A stretch of 26,662 nucleotides of DNA, taken from positions 1 to 26,662 of the forward strand of contig JAQGNM010000088.1 of NCBI GenBank assembly GCA_028291845.1, given 5' to 3'. Positions 17,834 to 25,303 of this stretch are shown here, one piece after another. The stretch's first letter is position 1; each line of letters opens with the position of its first letter. Origin of the DNA: Massilia sp. GTDB lineage: Bacteria; Pseudomonadota; Gammaproteobacteria; Burkholderiales; Burkholderiaceae_D. The notes under the pieces were generated by a model. It was not told where the DNA came from. It saw nothing but the letters and a program-made list of their open reading frames with translations, and ran no database searches. Both the position numbers and the translations under genes were made by a program.

Positions 17834-17853
17834 CCTGAAGCGCCACAACAGGC
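17833..17853 (+). promoter_or_regulatory. Candidate LysR-type site upstream of the SfnB-like gene
   Basis: GCCTG (17833-17837) and CAGGC (17849-17853) are separated by 11 bases, a spacing reminiscent of the T-N11-A sites of LysR-type regulators such as CysB, Cbl or SsuR that control sulfonate genes. It lies about 40 bases before the start at 17895. No convincing sigma70 or sigma54 promoter was found downstream, so this is a weak call. Confidence 0.25.
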
Positions 17854-17894
17854 AGCATAAAAAACATCGCAATTTGAAAATCGTGTTTTGACCT

Positions 17895-19082
17895 ATGCCT
17901 GCCAGCCTGCTCCACCTGCAATCGCCAGACCCCATCAGCGTCGCCAAGAAGCTCGCGGAGCGTCTTGCCGCCACCGCGGTCGAACGCGACCGCCGCGGCG
18001 GCCACGCCCTTGAAGAGCGCGAGTTGATCCGCCAGTCCGGCCTGCTGACCTTGTCGATCCCGCTTGAATTCGGCGGCGCCGGCGCCGACTGGCCGCTGGT
18101 CTACGCCACCATCCGCATCCTGGCGCAGGCCGACAGCGCGCTGGCGCATGTCTACGGCTTTCATCACCTGCAGCTGGCCGGCATCACCCTGTACGGCAGC
18201 GCCGAACAGCAGCGCCGGCTGCTGATGGCGACGGTGCGCGAGCACCTGTTCTGGGGTAACGCCTTGAACCCGCTCGACAAGCGAACGGTCGCTACGGCCA
18301 CTACCGACGGTTTTATCCTGGACGGCATCAAGAGCTTTTCATCGGGGTCGGTGGGCGCCGACTGGCTGACCTTGTCCGCCTGGAACCACAGCGTCGAAGG
18401 CGCGCTGATCGCCGTGCTGCCGGCTTCTACCCCAGGCGTGACGGTGCAGGCGGACTGGGACGCCTTCGGCCAGCGCCAGACCGACAGCGGCAACGTGCGC
18501 TTCGAGCGGGCCCACCTGCCGGCCGACCTGGTACTGCAAACTCCGGGCCAGGCACCGACCGCGCAGGCGACCTTGCGCTCGCAGGTGGCCCAGCTGATCA
18601 TGGCCAATCTGTACCTGGGCATCGGCCAGGGCGCCTTCGAGGCGGCCAGAAACTACACGCAAGAACAGGCGCGCGCCTGGTTTGCTTCAGGCGTCGACAA
18701 GGCTGCTGACGATCCGCTGGTGCAGCACCGCTTCGGCAAACTGTGGCTGCTGCTGCGCCCCGCCGAGCTGGCGGCCGATCACGCCGCCGTGCTGCTTGAC
18801 CGCGCATTCAAGCAGGGCGCCGCCTTGAGCGCACACGAACGGGGATTGGTCGCCGTCGCGGTGGCCGAAGCGAAAGCGCTGTCGCACCAGGCCGGCATCG
18901 AGATCAGCAGCCAGATGTTCGAGCTGACTGGCGCGCGCAGCACCTCGGCGCAATATGGCTACGACCGCTTCTGGCGCAACGTGCGCGTGCACACCCTGCA
19001 CGACCCGATCGACTATAAAATCCGCGACCTGGGCCGCTACGCCCTCGACGGCAGCGTGCCGGCACCGACGGCGTATTCCTGA
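17895..19082 (+). CDS. SfnB/DszC-type flavin-dependent monooxygenase (acyl-CoA dehydrogenase fold)
   Basis: This 395-residue protein has the acyl-CoA dehydrogenase fold, in the SfnB/DszC branch that oxidises organosulfur compounds with reduced flavin and oxygen. It lacks the acyl-CoA dehydrogenase catalytic glutamate motif (YEGT); instead the C-terminus has RNVRVHTLHDPIDYK (361-375). The His369-Asp370 pair resembles the C-terminal His-Asp of DszC. GFHHLQLAG (88-96) and SFSSGSVGADW (147-157) resemble further active-site segments of that group. By family it should add oxygen to a sulfur atom or a neighbouring carbon; the substrate is unknown. It is the first gene of an eight-gene operon divergent from ssuE, and its stop codon overlaps the next ATG by one base (TGATG). 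No strong ribosome site is visible at the start. Confidence 0.88.
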   Translation: MPASLLHLQSPDPISVAKKLAERLAATAVERDRRGGHALEERELIRQSGLLTLSIPLEFGGAGADWPLVYATIRILAQADSALAHVYGFHHLQLAGITLYGSAEQQRRLLMATVREHLFWGNALNPLDKRTVATATTDGFILDGIKSFSSGSVGADWLTLSAWNHSVEGALIAVLPASTPGVTVQADWDAFGQRQTDSGNVRFERAHLPADLVLQTPGQAPTAQATLRSQVAQLIMANLYLGIGQGAFEAARNYTQEQARAWFASGVDKAADDPLVQHRFGKLWLLLRPAELAADHAAVLLDRAFKQGAALSAHERGLVAVAVAEAKALSHQAGIEISSQMFELTGARSTSAQYGYDRFWRNVRVHTLHDPIDYKIRDLGRYALDGSVPAPTAYS

Positions 19083-19885
19083 TGAATGCCGCCACCCCTC
19101 TCATTCATGTCGCCCACGCCAGCAAGTCATTCGCGCTGCCGGGCGGCGCCAGCTTCGACGCCGTGCGCGATGTCTCGCTGACGGTCGATCAAGGCGAAGT
19201 GTTTGGCCTGATCGGCAAGAGCGGCGCCGGCAAATCGACCTTGCTACGCCTGATCAACCTGCTCGAGCGCCCCGACCGCGGCACCGTCACCGTCGCCGGG
19301 CGCGCGCTGACGGCGCTGCCCAAACGCGAACTGAGAAACGCGCGGCAAAACATCGGCATGATTTTCCAGCAGTTCAATTTACTGCAAAACGCCAGCGTGT
19401 TCGACAACGTCGCCTTCCCGCTGCGCATACACGCTACCGACAAGACCCTGGTATCGGCCCGCGTCCACGAATGCCTGCAGCTGGTCGGCCTGCTCGACAA
19501 GTCGCTCAGCTACCCCGCCCAGCTGTCGGGCGGCCAGAAGCAGCGGGTGGCGATCGCCCGCGCCCTGGCCAGCCGGCCCGCCGTGCTGCTGTGCGACGAA
19601 CCCACTTCCGCACTCGACCCCGGCACCACCCGCGCCCTGCTCGACACGCTGCGCGATATCAACCGCCAGCTGGGCGTCACCATCGTCATCGTCAGCCACG
19701 AGCTGTCGGTGCTCGCGGCGATCTGCGACCGGGTGGCGGTGATCGAAGACGGCAGCATCGCCGAGCAGTTCGCGCTCGCCGATACCGCGGCGCCACGCAA
19801 GACGGCATTGGGGCGCGAACTGGCCGAGGTGTATTGGTCGAGCCGCGCCGCGGCCTCCAGCTGGCGGGAGCATGCCCATGCTTGA
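19082..19885 (+). CDS. MetN-like ABC transporter ATP-binding protein lacking the NIL domain
   Basis: This 267-residue ATPase resembles methionine importers (MetN). Motifs: Walker A GKSGAGKS (45-52), Q-loop at 96-97 in IFQQFNLL, signature LSGGQ (148-152), Walker B VLLCDEP (168-174), and His206 in SHELSVL. The segment LLERPDRGTVTV and the text around it are MetN-like. E. coli MetN is about 340 residues because of a C-terminal NIL domain that binds methionine and inhibits transport; here the protein ends soon after the nucleotide-binding domain, so that control is absent. With the permease and binding protein that follow, it forms a complete MetNIQ-type importer inside a sulfur-oxidation operon, which suggests import of a methionine-like or other organosulfur compound rather than methionine homeostasis. 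Confidence 0.92.
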   Translation: MNAATPLIHVAHASKSFALPGGASFDAVRDVSLTVDQGEVFGLIGKSGAGKSTLLRLINLLERPDRGTVTVAGRALTALPKRELRNARQNIGMIFQQFNLLQNASVFDNVAFPLRIHATDKTLVSARVHECLQLVGLLDKSLSYPAQLSGGQKQRVAIARALASRPAVLLCDEPTSALDPGTTRALLDTLRDINRQLGVTIVIVSHELSVLAAICDRVAVIEDGSIAEQFALADTAAPRKTALGRELAEVYWSSRAAASSWREHAHA

Positions 19886-20540
19886 TCACGCCATCGCGAT
19901 TTTGCCGGAACTGTGGGTCGCCATCGGCCAGACCATGACCATGCTGGGCATCGGCCTGTCGGCTGCCGTGCTGCTGGGCGGCCCGCTCGGCGTACTGCTG
20001 TTTCTGGTCGCCGACGGCCAGTCGCTGCACAACCGGCCCGCCGCCCTGCTGGTGGGATGGCTGGTCAATACCGTGCGCTCTTTCCCCTTCATTATCCTGC
20101 TGGTGGCATTGGTGCCGTTCACCCGCTGGCTGGCCGGCACCTCGATCGGACCGCTGGCGGCCAGCGTGCCGCTGTCGATCGCCGCGATCGCCTACTTTGC
20201 CCGCCTGGTCGAACAAAATCTGAAGGACGTGCCGCGCGGGGTGATCGAGGCGGCACACGCGATGGGCGCCTCCGAACTGCAAATCGTCGTGCGGGTGCTG
20301 CTGGTAGAAGCGCGGGCCGGGCTGGTGCTGGCGCTGACGGTGCTGGCGATTAGCTTCCTGTCGTATTCGGCGGTGGCCGGCGTGGTCGGCGGCGGCGGCA
20401 TCGGCGACCTGGCCATCCGCTACGGCTACTACCGCTTCGAGACCGACGTCATGGTCCTCACCGTCCTGGTGTTGATCGCGCTGGTGCAGCTGATCCAGTT
20501 CACCGGCACCCGTATCGCCCGCCGCATCGACCAACGCTAA
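19878..20540 (+). CDS. MetI-like ABC transporter permease
   Basis: This 220-residue inner-membrane permease has about five membrane helices. The MetI-type EAA loop is EAAHAMGASELQIVVRVLLV, and GGGGIGDLAIRYGYYRFE is a MetI hallmark. An ATG at 19872 is in frame, but GGGAG at 19866-19870 is only one base from it and seven from the ATG at 19878, so the later start is preferred. The gene overlaps the end of the ATPase gene by eight bases, which implies coupled translation. Works with the neighbouring ATPase and MetQ-like protein. Confidence 0.92.
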   Translation: MLDHAIAILPELWVAIGQTMTMLGIGLSAAVLLGGPLGVLLFLVADGQSLHNRPAALLVGWLVNTVRSFPFIILLVALVPFTRWLAGTSIGPLAASVPLSIAAIAYFARLVEQNLKDVPRGVIEAAHAMGASELQIVVRVLLVEARAGLVLALTVLAISFLSYSAVAGVVGGGGIGDLAIRYGYYRFETDVMVLTVLVLIALVQLIQFTGTRIARRIDQR

Positions 20541-20568
20541 ATTTATTCATCACCGAAAGCACAACAAT

Positions 20569-21396
20569 ATGACAATTAACCGCCGCACCCTGCTCGCCGC
20601 CGTTCTCGGTCTCGCCGTGAGCGCGCACGCCTTTGCCAAGGACCCGAAAGACATCGTCATCGGCACCAGCGCCGGCCCGTACGCCGACCAGATCAAGCTG
20701 GGCATCAAGCCGATCCTGGAAAAGCAGGGGTACAAAGTGAAACTGGTCGAGTTCAACGACTACATCCAGCCGAATTTTGCGCTGGCCGAAGGAGCGCTCG
20801 ACGCCAATGTGTTCCAGCACATCATCTACCTCAACAAATTCGCCAGTGAGCACAAGCTGGCGCTGACCGACCTGGTGACGATCCCCACCGCGCCGATCGC
20901 CATCTACAGCCGCAAGCACCGCGCGCTGACCGAAGTCAAAGCCGGCAGCACGGTGGCGCTGCCGAACGATCCCACCAACCAGGCCAGGGCGCTGGTACTG
21001 CTCGACCAGCTGGGCTGGATCAAACTGAAGGCGAACATCGATCCGATCCGCGCGTCGGACAAGGACATCGCGACGAATATCCGCCAGATCAAACTGCTGC
21101 CGCTCGAGGCGGCCCAGCTGCCGCGCGCGCTGGACGACGCCGACTTCGCTTTCGTGAACGGCAATTACGCCCTGGCCTCCGGCCTGAAGCTGACGGACGC
21201 GCTGGCGGCCGAAAAAATTTCGCCAAACTATATCAACCGGGTGGCGGTGCGCACCGCCGACAAGGACAAGCAGTTCGCAAAAGATATCGCCGCCGCCTAC
21301 CGCTCGCGCGAATTTTTAGAGATCACCAACAAGCATTTTGCCGGCTATGCGAAGCCGGATTATCAGCTGGCGTTTACTGCAAAAGCCGCAAAATGA
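20569..21396 (+). CDS. MetQ/NlpA-family periplasmic substrate-binding protein
   Basis: This 275-residue binding protein has a signal peptide MTINRRTLLAAVLGLAVSAH with cleavage expected after AFA at residue 23. The mature part has the NlpA/MetQ pattern: IVIGTSAGPYADQIK, VEFNDYIQPNFALAEGALDA and ANVFQHIIYLNKF. Classical MetQ is a lipoprotein; here there is no lipobox cysteine, so the protein is predicted to be soluble in the periplasm. It presumably gives specificity to the MetN/MetI-like pair encoded just upstream. The family binds L- or D-methionine, but members in organosulfur operons have other likely ligands. It ends in a 4-base ATGA overlap with the next gene. Confidence 0.92.
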   Translation: MTINRRTLLAAVLGLAVSAHAFAKDPKDIVIGTSAGPYADQIKLGIKPILEKQGYKVKLVEFNDYIQPNFALAEGALDANVFQHIIYLNKFASEHKLALTDLVTIPTAPIAIYSRKHRALTEVKAGSTVALPNDPTNQARALVLLDQLGWIKLKANIDPIRASDKDIATNIRQIKLLPLEAAQLPRALDDADFAFVNGNYALASGLKLTDALAAEKISPNYINRVAVRTADKDKQFAKDIAAAYRSREFLEITNKHFAGYAKPDYQLAFTAKAAK

Positions 21397-22787
21397 AGCC
21401 GATCCGTTTCAACGCCTTTCAGATGAACACGGTCGGCCACCAGTCGCCGGGGCTATGGACGCACCCGCGCGACAACAGCCACCGCTATCTCGATCCGGCC
21501 CACTGGGTCGAGCTGGCGCAACTGCTCGAAGCGGGCCGCTTCGACGCGCTGTTTTTGGCCGACGTGCTGGGGGTCTACGACGTCTATCAAAACAGCTGGG
21601 ATGCCGCCCTGCGCCACGGCGTGCAGGTGCCGCTGAACGACCCGCTGGCGCTGGTGCCGGTGATGGCGCATGCCACCACCCACCTGGGTTTCGGGGTGAC
21701 GGCGGCGCTGACCTACGAGCACCCATACACCTTTGCCCGCCGCATCTCGACTCTCGATCATTTGAGCGGCGGCCGCATCGGCTGGAATATCGTCACCGGT
21801 TACCTCGACAGCGCCGCCCGCAACCTGGGCCTCGACCGCCAGTTGGGCCACGACGAACGCTACGACCTGGCCGACGAATATCTCGACGTCGTCTATAAAT
21901 TGTGGGAAAAGAGTTGGGACGACGACGCCGTGGTGCGCGACAAGGCCAGCGGCCTGTACACCGATCCCGCGCGGGTGCACCCGATCAACCACCAGGGGCG
22001 CCACTACACGGTGCCCGGCATTCACCTGTGCGAACCGTCTCCCCAGCGCACACCGTTTCTGTACCAGGCCGGCGCTTCGCCGCGCGGCATCGCCTTTGCG
22101 GCGCGCCATGCCGAGGCGACGTTTGTCAGCGGCCCCAGTAAAACCGTGGTTCGCAAGTATGTCCTGCAGGCGCGCGCCGCCGCCGATGGCGCGGGACGCG
22201 ATGGCAGCGCCCTGCTGGTGTATGCGCAGGCGCTGATCGTCACTGCCAGCACCGAACGAGAGGCGCGCGCCAAGTTGGCCGAATACCAGAACCACATCGA
22301 TATCGAGGCGGCGCTGGCGCTTTTGTCCGGCTGGACCGGCGTCGACTTCAGCCGCCAGCCGCTCGACACCACCATCGACTACATCGACACCGACGCCGGC
22401 CGCTCGGCGCTGGCGTCGCTGTCGGCCGCCGATCCCGGCCGCACCTGGACCGTGCGCGAGGCCGCCAAATTCATCGGCCTCGGTGGCCGCGGCCCGGTAA
22501 TCGTCGGCGATCCCGGCCAGGTGGCCGACCAGCTGGAAGCGTGGATGCTTGACACCGGCATCGACGGTTTTAACCTGGCCTTCGCGCTCGCCCACGAATC
22601 GATGCGCGACGTGGTCGAACTGATCGTGCCGGAGCTGCAGCGGCGCGGCCGCTACCGCACCGAGTACAGCGGCGGCACCTTGCGCCAGCAACTGCTGCAA
22701 GCGGGCCCGCGCCTGCCTGCCTCACACCCGGGACGCCAGGTGCGCCTGGATCCCCCTTCACCCTTGAAAGAAGCCCATGCAGCGTAG
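21393..22787 (+). CDS. LLM-class flavin-dependent monooxygenase, NtaA/SnaA/DszA family
   Basis: This 464-residue luciferase-like monooxygenase belongs to the branch with nitrilotriacetate monooxygenase A and dibenzothiophene-sulfone monooxygenase DszA. Typical segments are FNAFQMNTVGHQSPGLWTHP (6-25), ARRISTLDHLSGGRIGWNIV (115-134), WEKSWDDDAV (171-180), and PSPQRTPFLYQAGASPRG (215-232). The family uses FMNH2 and O2 to cleave C-N or C-S bonds, and it needs an external reductase, which this operon lacks. Together with the SfnB/DszC-like enzyme it could form a two-step route: sulfur oxidation followed by C-S cleavage to a sulfinate. This is an inference; the substrate is unknown. It overlaps the MetQ-like gene by four bases and the next gene by eleven. 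Confidence 0.92.
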   Translation: MKPIRFNAFQMNTVGHQSPGLWTHPRDNSHRYLDPAHWVELAQLLEAGRFDALFLADVLGVYDVYQNSWDAALRHGVQVPLNDPLALVPVMAHATTHLGFGVTAALTYEHPYTFARRISTLDHLSGGRIGWNIVTGYLDSAARNLGLDRQLGHDERYDLADEYLDVVYKLWEKSWDDDAVVRDKASGLYTDPARVHPINHQGRHYTVPGIHLCEPSPQRTPFLYQAGASPRGIAFAARHAEATFVSGPSKTVVRKYVLQARAAADGAGRDGSALLVYAQALIVTASTEREARAKLAEYQNHIDIEAALALLSGWTGVDFSRQPLDTTIDYIDTDAGRSALASLSAADPGRTWTVREAAKFIGLGGRGPVIVGDPGQVADQLEAWMLDTGIDGFNLAFALAHESMRDVVELIVPELQRRGRYRTEYSGGTLRQQLLQAGPRLPASHPGRQVRLDPPSPLKEAHAA

Positions 22788-23754
22788 AGAACTATTAAAA
22801 CTGGCCGGCGTCTCGGCACTGGCAAGCTTGCCGAAGCTGGGCGTTGCCGCCCCATTGAAGGAACTGCGCCTCGACTACGCCTATTATTCCCCCACCAGCC
22901 TGGCGCTGCGCCGCTTCGGCTGGCTGGAGGAAGCGTTGAAGGAAGACGGAACGTCCGTAAAGTGGGTGCTCAGCGCCGGCAGCAACCGCGCGCTCGAATA
23001 CCTCAATGCGAACAGCATCGACATCGGCTCCTCGGCCGGCCTGGCCGCCTTGCTGGCCAAAGCCAACGGCAATCCAATCACCTCTCCGTATATCTTTTCG
23101 AGGCCAGAATGGACCGCGCTGGTGGTGAAAAAGGATTCGCCGATCCGCACCCTGGCCGATCTCAAGGGTAAAAAGGTGGCCGCCACCAAGGGCACCGATC
23201 CGTATCTGTTCCTGCTGCGCGCCCAAGCCAGCGTCGGCCTCAAACGCGGCGACATCGAACACGTCGGCCTGCAGCACGCCGACGGCCGCGCGGCGCTCGA
23301 GCAGGGCAAGGTCGACGCCTGGGCCGGCCTCGATCCGCACATGGCTGCAAGCGAACTGGAAGGCGGTTCGCGCCTGTTGTACCGCAATGTAGCCTTCAAT
23401 ACCTACGGCTTTTTGAACGTGCGCGAGGATTTTTTGGCGGCCCAGCCGCAGGCGGTGGCAAAGGTCATCAAGGCTTACGAAAAGGCGCGCTCCTGGCTGC
23501 GCGCCCATCCGGCCGAAGGAGCGAAGATTCTCGCCGAAGAAGCCAAGGTGTCGCTGCCGGTGGCGCTGCTGCAGATCAAACTGCGCAGCGATTTCTCCAA
23601 TCCGCAGCCGTCCAGCGAACATGTCAAGGCGCTGCAGCTGGCCGCGCCGATTTTGAAAGACGAGGGGCTGGTCAGGCCGGACACCGACATCGTGCGGGTG
23701 ATCGGCGGCCTGGTCGACACGCGCTTTGCCGCGCCCTACATCGTGCGCGCCTGA
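22777..23754 (+). CDS. SsuA-like periplasmic sulfonate/organosulfur-binding protein
   Basis: This 325-residue ABC binding protein of the NMT1/SsuA-like group has a signal peptide with a twin-arginine-like start (RRELLKLAG) and cleavage near residue 24-25. The mature part has the SsuA pattern: AYYSPTSLALRRFGWLEEAL, NSIDIGSSAGLAALLAKANG, DLKGKKVAATKGTDPYLFL and GKVDAWAGLDPHMA. It is clearly diverged from the SsuA at 16132-17097, so ligand range probably differs. It contains no cysteine, which excludes a DszB-type desulfinase (also of this fold, with a catalytic cysteine). Start at 22777 overlaps the monooxygenase gene by 11 bases. Partner of the permease and ATPase that follow. Confidence 0.9.
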   Translation: MQRRELLKLAGVSALASLPKLGVAAPLKELRLDYAYYSPTSLALRRFGWLEEALKEDGTSVKWVLSAGSNRALEYLNANSIDIGSSAGLAALLAKANGNPITSPYIFSRPEWTALVVKKDSPIRTLADLKGKKVAATKGTDPYLFLLRAQASVGLKRGDIEHVGLQHADGRAALEQGKVDAWAGLDPHMAASELEGGSRLLYRNVAFNTYGFLNVREDFLAAQPQAVAKVIKAYEKARSWLRAHPAEGAKILAEEAKVSLPVALLQIKLRSDFSNPQPSSEHVKALQLAAPILKDEGLVRPDTDIVRVIGGLVDTRFAAPYIVRA

Positions 23755-23759
23755 CCGCG

Positions 23760-24587
23760 ATGAACAGCCGTTCGCTCGCCCTCCCTGCCGCCGCTGCCGC
23801 CGCCGCGCGGCGCCGCCTTGCCCTCCCACGCTTGCCGCTCGGGCTGCTGCTGCCGGCCTTCGTGCTCGGCCTGGCCGAGCTGCTGGTGCGCACCGGCGCG
23901 GTGCCCGCCAACCTGCTGCCCGCGCCCAGCCAGGTCATCGAGACCATCGGCTGGTTGTCGACCCATGGATTGGGCGGCCATGTCCTTAGCAGCAGCTTGC
24001 GGGTGCTGGTCGGTTTCGCGGCGGGCGCCGCGCTCGGCGTGCTGCTGGGCGCGGCGGTGGCGCTCAGCCGCGTCACGTGTGCCATCGTCGATCCGACGCT
24101 GCAGGCGCTGCGGGCGATCCCATCGCTGGCGTGGGTGCCGCTGTTGCTGCTCTGGTTCGGCATCGATGAAACGCCAAAAATCGTGTTGATCGCCATCGGC
24201 GCCTTCTTCCCCGTCTACATGGGGGCGCTGTCGGGGATCGGTGGGGTCGACCGCAAGCTGGTGGAGGTGGGCCGCCTGTATCGGCTGGGACCTGTCGCAC
24301 TGGTGCGCCGGGTGCTGCTGCCGGCCGCCCTGCCCTCGCTGATGACGGGCCTGCGCAATGGCCTGGGGCTGGCGTGGATGTTCATGGTGGCGGCGGAGCT
24401 GATCGCCGCCAGCCGCGGCCTCGGTTACCTGCTGTCGGACGGCCGCGAGACCAGCCGCGCCGACATCGTCCTGGCGGCCATCGTGCTGCTGGCGATGCTG
24501 GGCAAGGCCAGCGACACCGGTATGCGGTATCTGGAACGGCGCTGGCTCGACTGGCGCGACAGTTTCGATGCGCAGGGCAGCCGATGA
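23760..24587 (+). CDS. SsuC-like ABC transporter permease (second sulfonate-type system)
   Basis: This 275-residue inner-membrane permease of the sulfonate/taurine/nitrate family has a basic Ala-rich N-terminal tail and then about six helices. The segment RAIPSLAWVPLLLLWFGIDE parallels the SsuC at 14200-14958, and the EAA loop is LYRLGPVALVRRVLLPAALP. It starts five bases after the binding-protein stop and ends in an ATGA overlap with the ATPase gene, so the last three genes form one translational unit. Substrate is set by the SsuA-like protein and is unknown. Confidence 0.92.
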   Translation: MNSRSLALPAAAAAAARRRLALPRLPLGLLLPAFVLGLAELLVRTGAVPANLLPAPSQVIETIGWLSTHGLGGHVLSSSLRVLVGFAAGAALGVLLGAAVALSRVTCAIVDPTLQALRAIPSLAWVPLLLLWFGIDETPKIVLIAIGAFFPVYMGALSGIGGVDRKLVEVGRLYRLGPVALVRRVLLPAALPSLMTGLRNGLGLAWMFMVAAELIAASRGLGYLLSDGRETSRADIVLAAIVLLAMLGKASDTGMRYLERRWLDWRDSFDAQGSR

Positions 24588-25303
24588 CCGCACTGGAGAT
24601 TGCCATCGCTGAAAAACGCCACGGCGAGCGCACCATTTTGCGCGACGTGAATGTGGCCCTGCGCAGCGGTGAAGTCGTCAGCCTGGTCGGCGCCAGCGGC
24701 TGCGGCAAGAGCAGCTTGCTGTCGATTGCCGCCGGTCTCGACACCGCATATCGCGGCCGCGTGCTGCTCGACGGCGCGCCGGTGGCGGGCCCGGTCGACG
24801 GCATCGGCCTGATTTTCCAGGAGCCGAGATTGTTCCCGTGGCTGAGCGCGGCGCACAACATCGGTTTCGGCGATGCGCTCGACCTTGACCGCATCGCCGC
24901 GCTGCTGAACGAAGTGGGCCTGGAGGGACGCGGCAACGCCCTGCCCCATCGGCTCTCGGGCGGCCAGGCGCAGCGGGTGGCGCTGGCGCGCGGCCTGTAC
25001 CGCCGGCCGCGCGTGCTGCTGCTCGACGAACCGTTTTCCGCGGTCGACGCTTTTACGCGCATGCAGCTGCAGGATCTGCTGTTGCAGGTCGCGCGCGACC
25101 ACCGCGTGACGGTGCTGCTGGTGACGCACGATATCGACGAGGCGCTGTATTTGAGCGACCGCGTGCTGCTGCTTGGGGATGAGCTGGTGGAGTATGCGCT
25201 GCCGGCGGCGCGGCCGAAGCGGCGCGGCGATGCTGGCGAGGCTGACGTGAAGGCAGCAATCCTGCAGCGCATGCAGCAAGGGGGTCTGGCTCAGCGAGCC
25301 TGA
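24584..25303 (+). CDS. SsuB-like ABC transporter ATP-binding protein, C-terminus encoded by a REP palindrome
   Basis: This 239-residue ATPase has Walker A GASGCGKSS (36-44), Q-loop Gln79 in IFQEPRLFPW, signature LSGGQ (124-128), Walker B VLLLDEP (144-150) and His182 in THDIDEAL. IFQEPRLFPW marks the sulfonate/taurine importer family. The ATG at 24584 overlaps the permease stop (ATGA); an earlier in-frame extension runs inside the permease gene and is not used. The last seven residues (GGLAQRA) and the stop codon lie inside the palindrome starting at 25280, so the repeat has supplied a new C-terminal end. The catalytic domain is complete, so function should be kept. Last gene of the operon. 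Confidence 0.92.
   Translation: MTALEIAIAEKRHGERTILRDVNVALRSGEVVSLVGASGCGKSSLLSIAAGLDTAYRGRVLLDGAPVAGPVDGIGLIFQEPRLFPWLSAAHNIGFGDALDLDRIAALLNEVGLEGRGNALPHRLSGGQAQRVALARGLYRRPRVLLLDEPFSAVDAFTRMQLQDLLLQVARDHRVTVLLVTHDIDEALYLSDRVLLLGDELVEYALPAARPKRRGDAGEADVKAAILQRMQQGGLAQRA

Noticed and set aside
17833..17894. A sigma54 promoter for the SfnB-like gene, as in some sfn operons
   Set aside because: No GG-N10-GC pair with the right surrounding bases was found between the inverted repeat and the start codon.
22777..23754. Possible DszB-type desulfinase, completing a DszABC-like desulfurisation pathway
   Set aside because: The fold group is the same, but the protein has a signal peptide and no cysteine at all, while DszB needs a catalytic cysteine and is cytoplasmic. 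It is followed by a permease and an ATPase, so it is an ABC binding protein.
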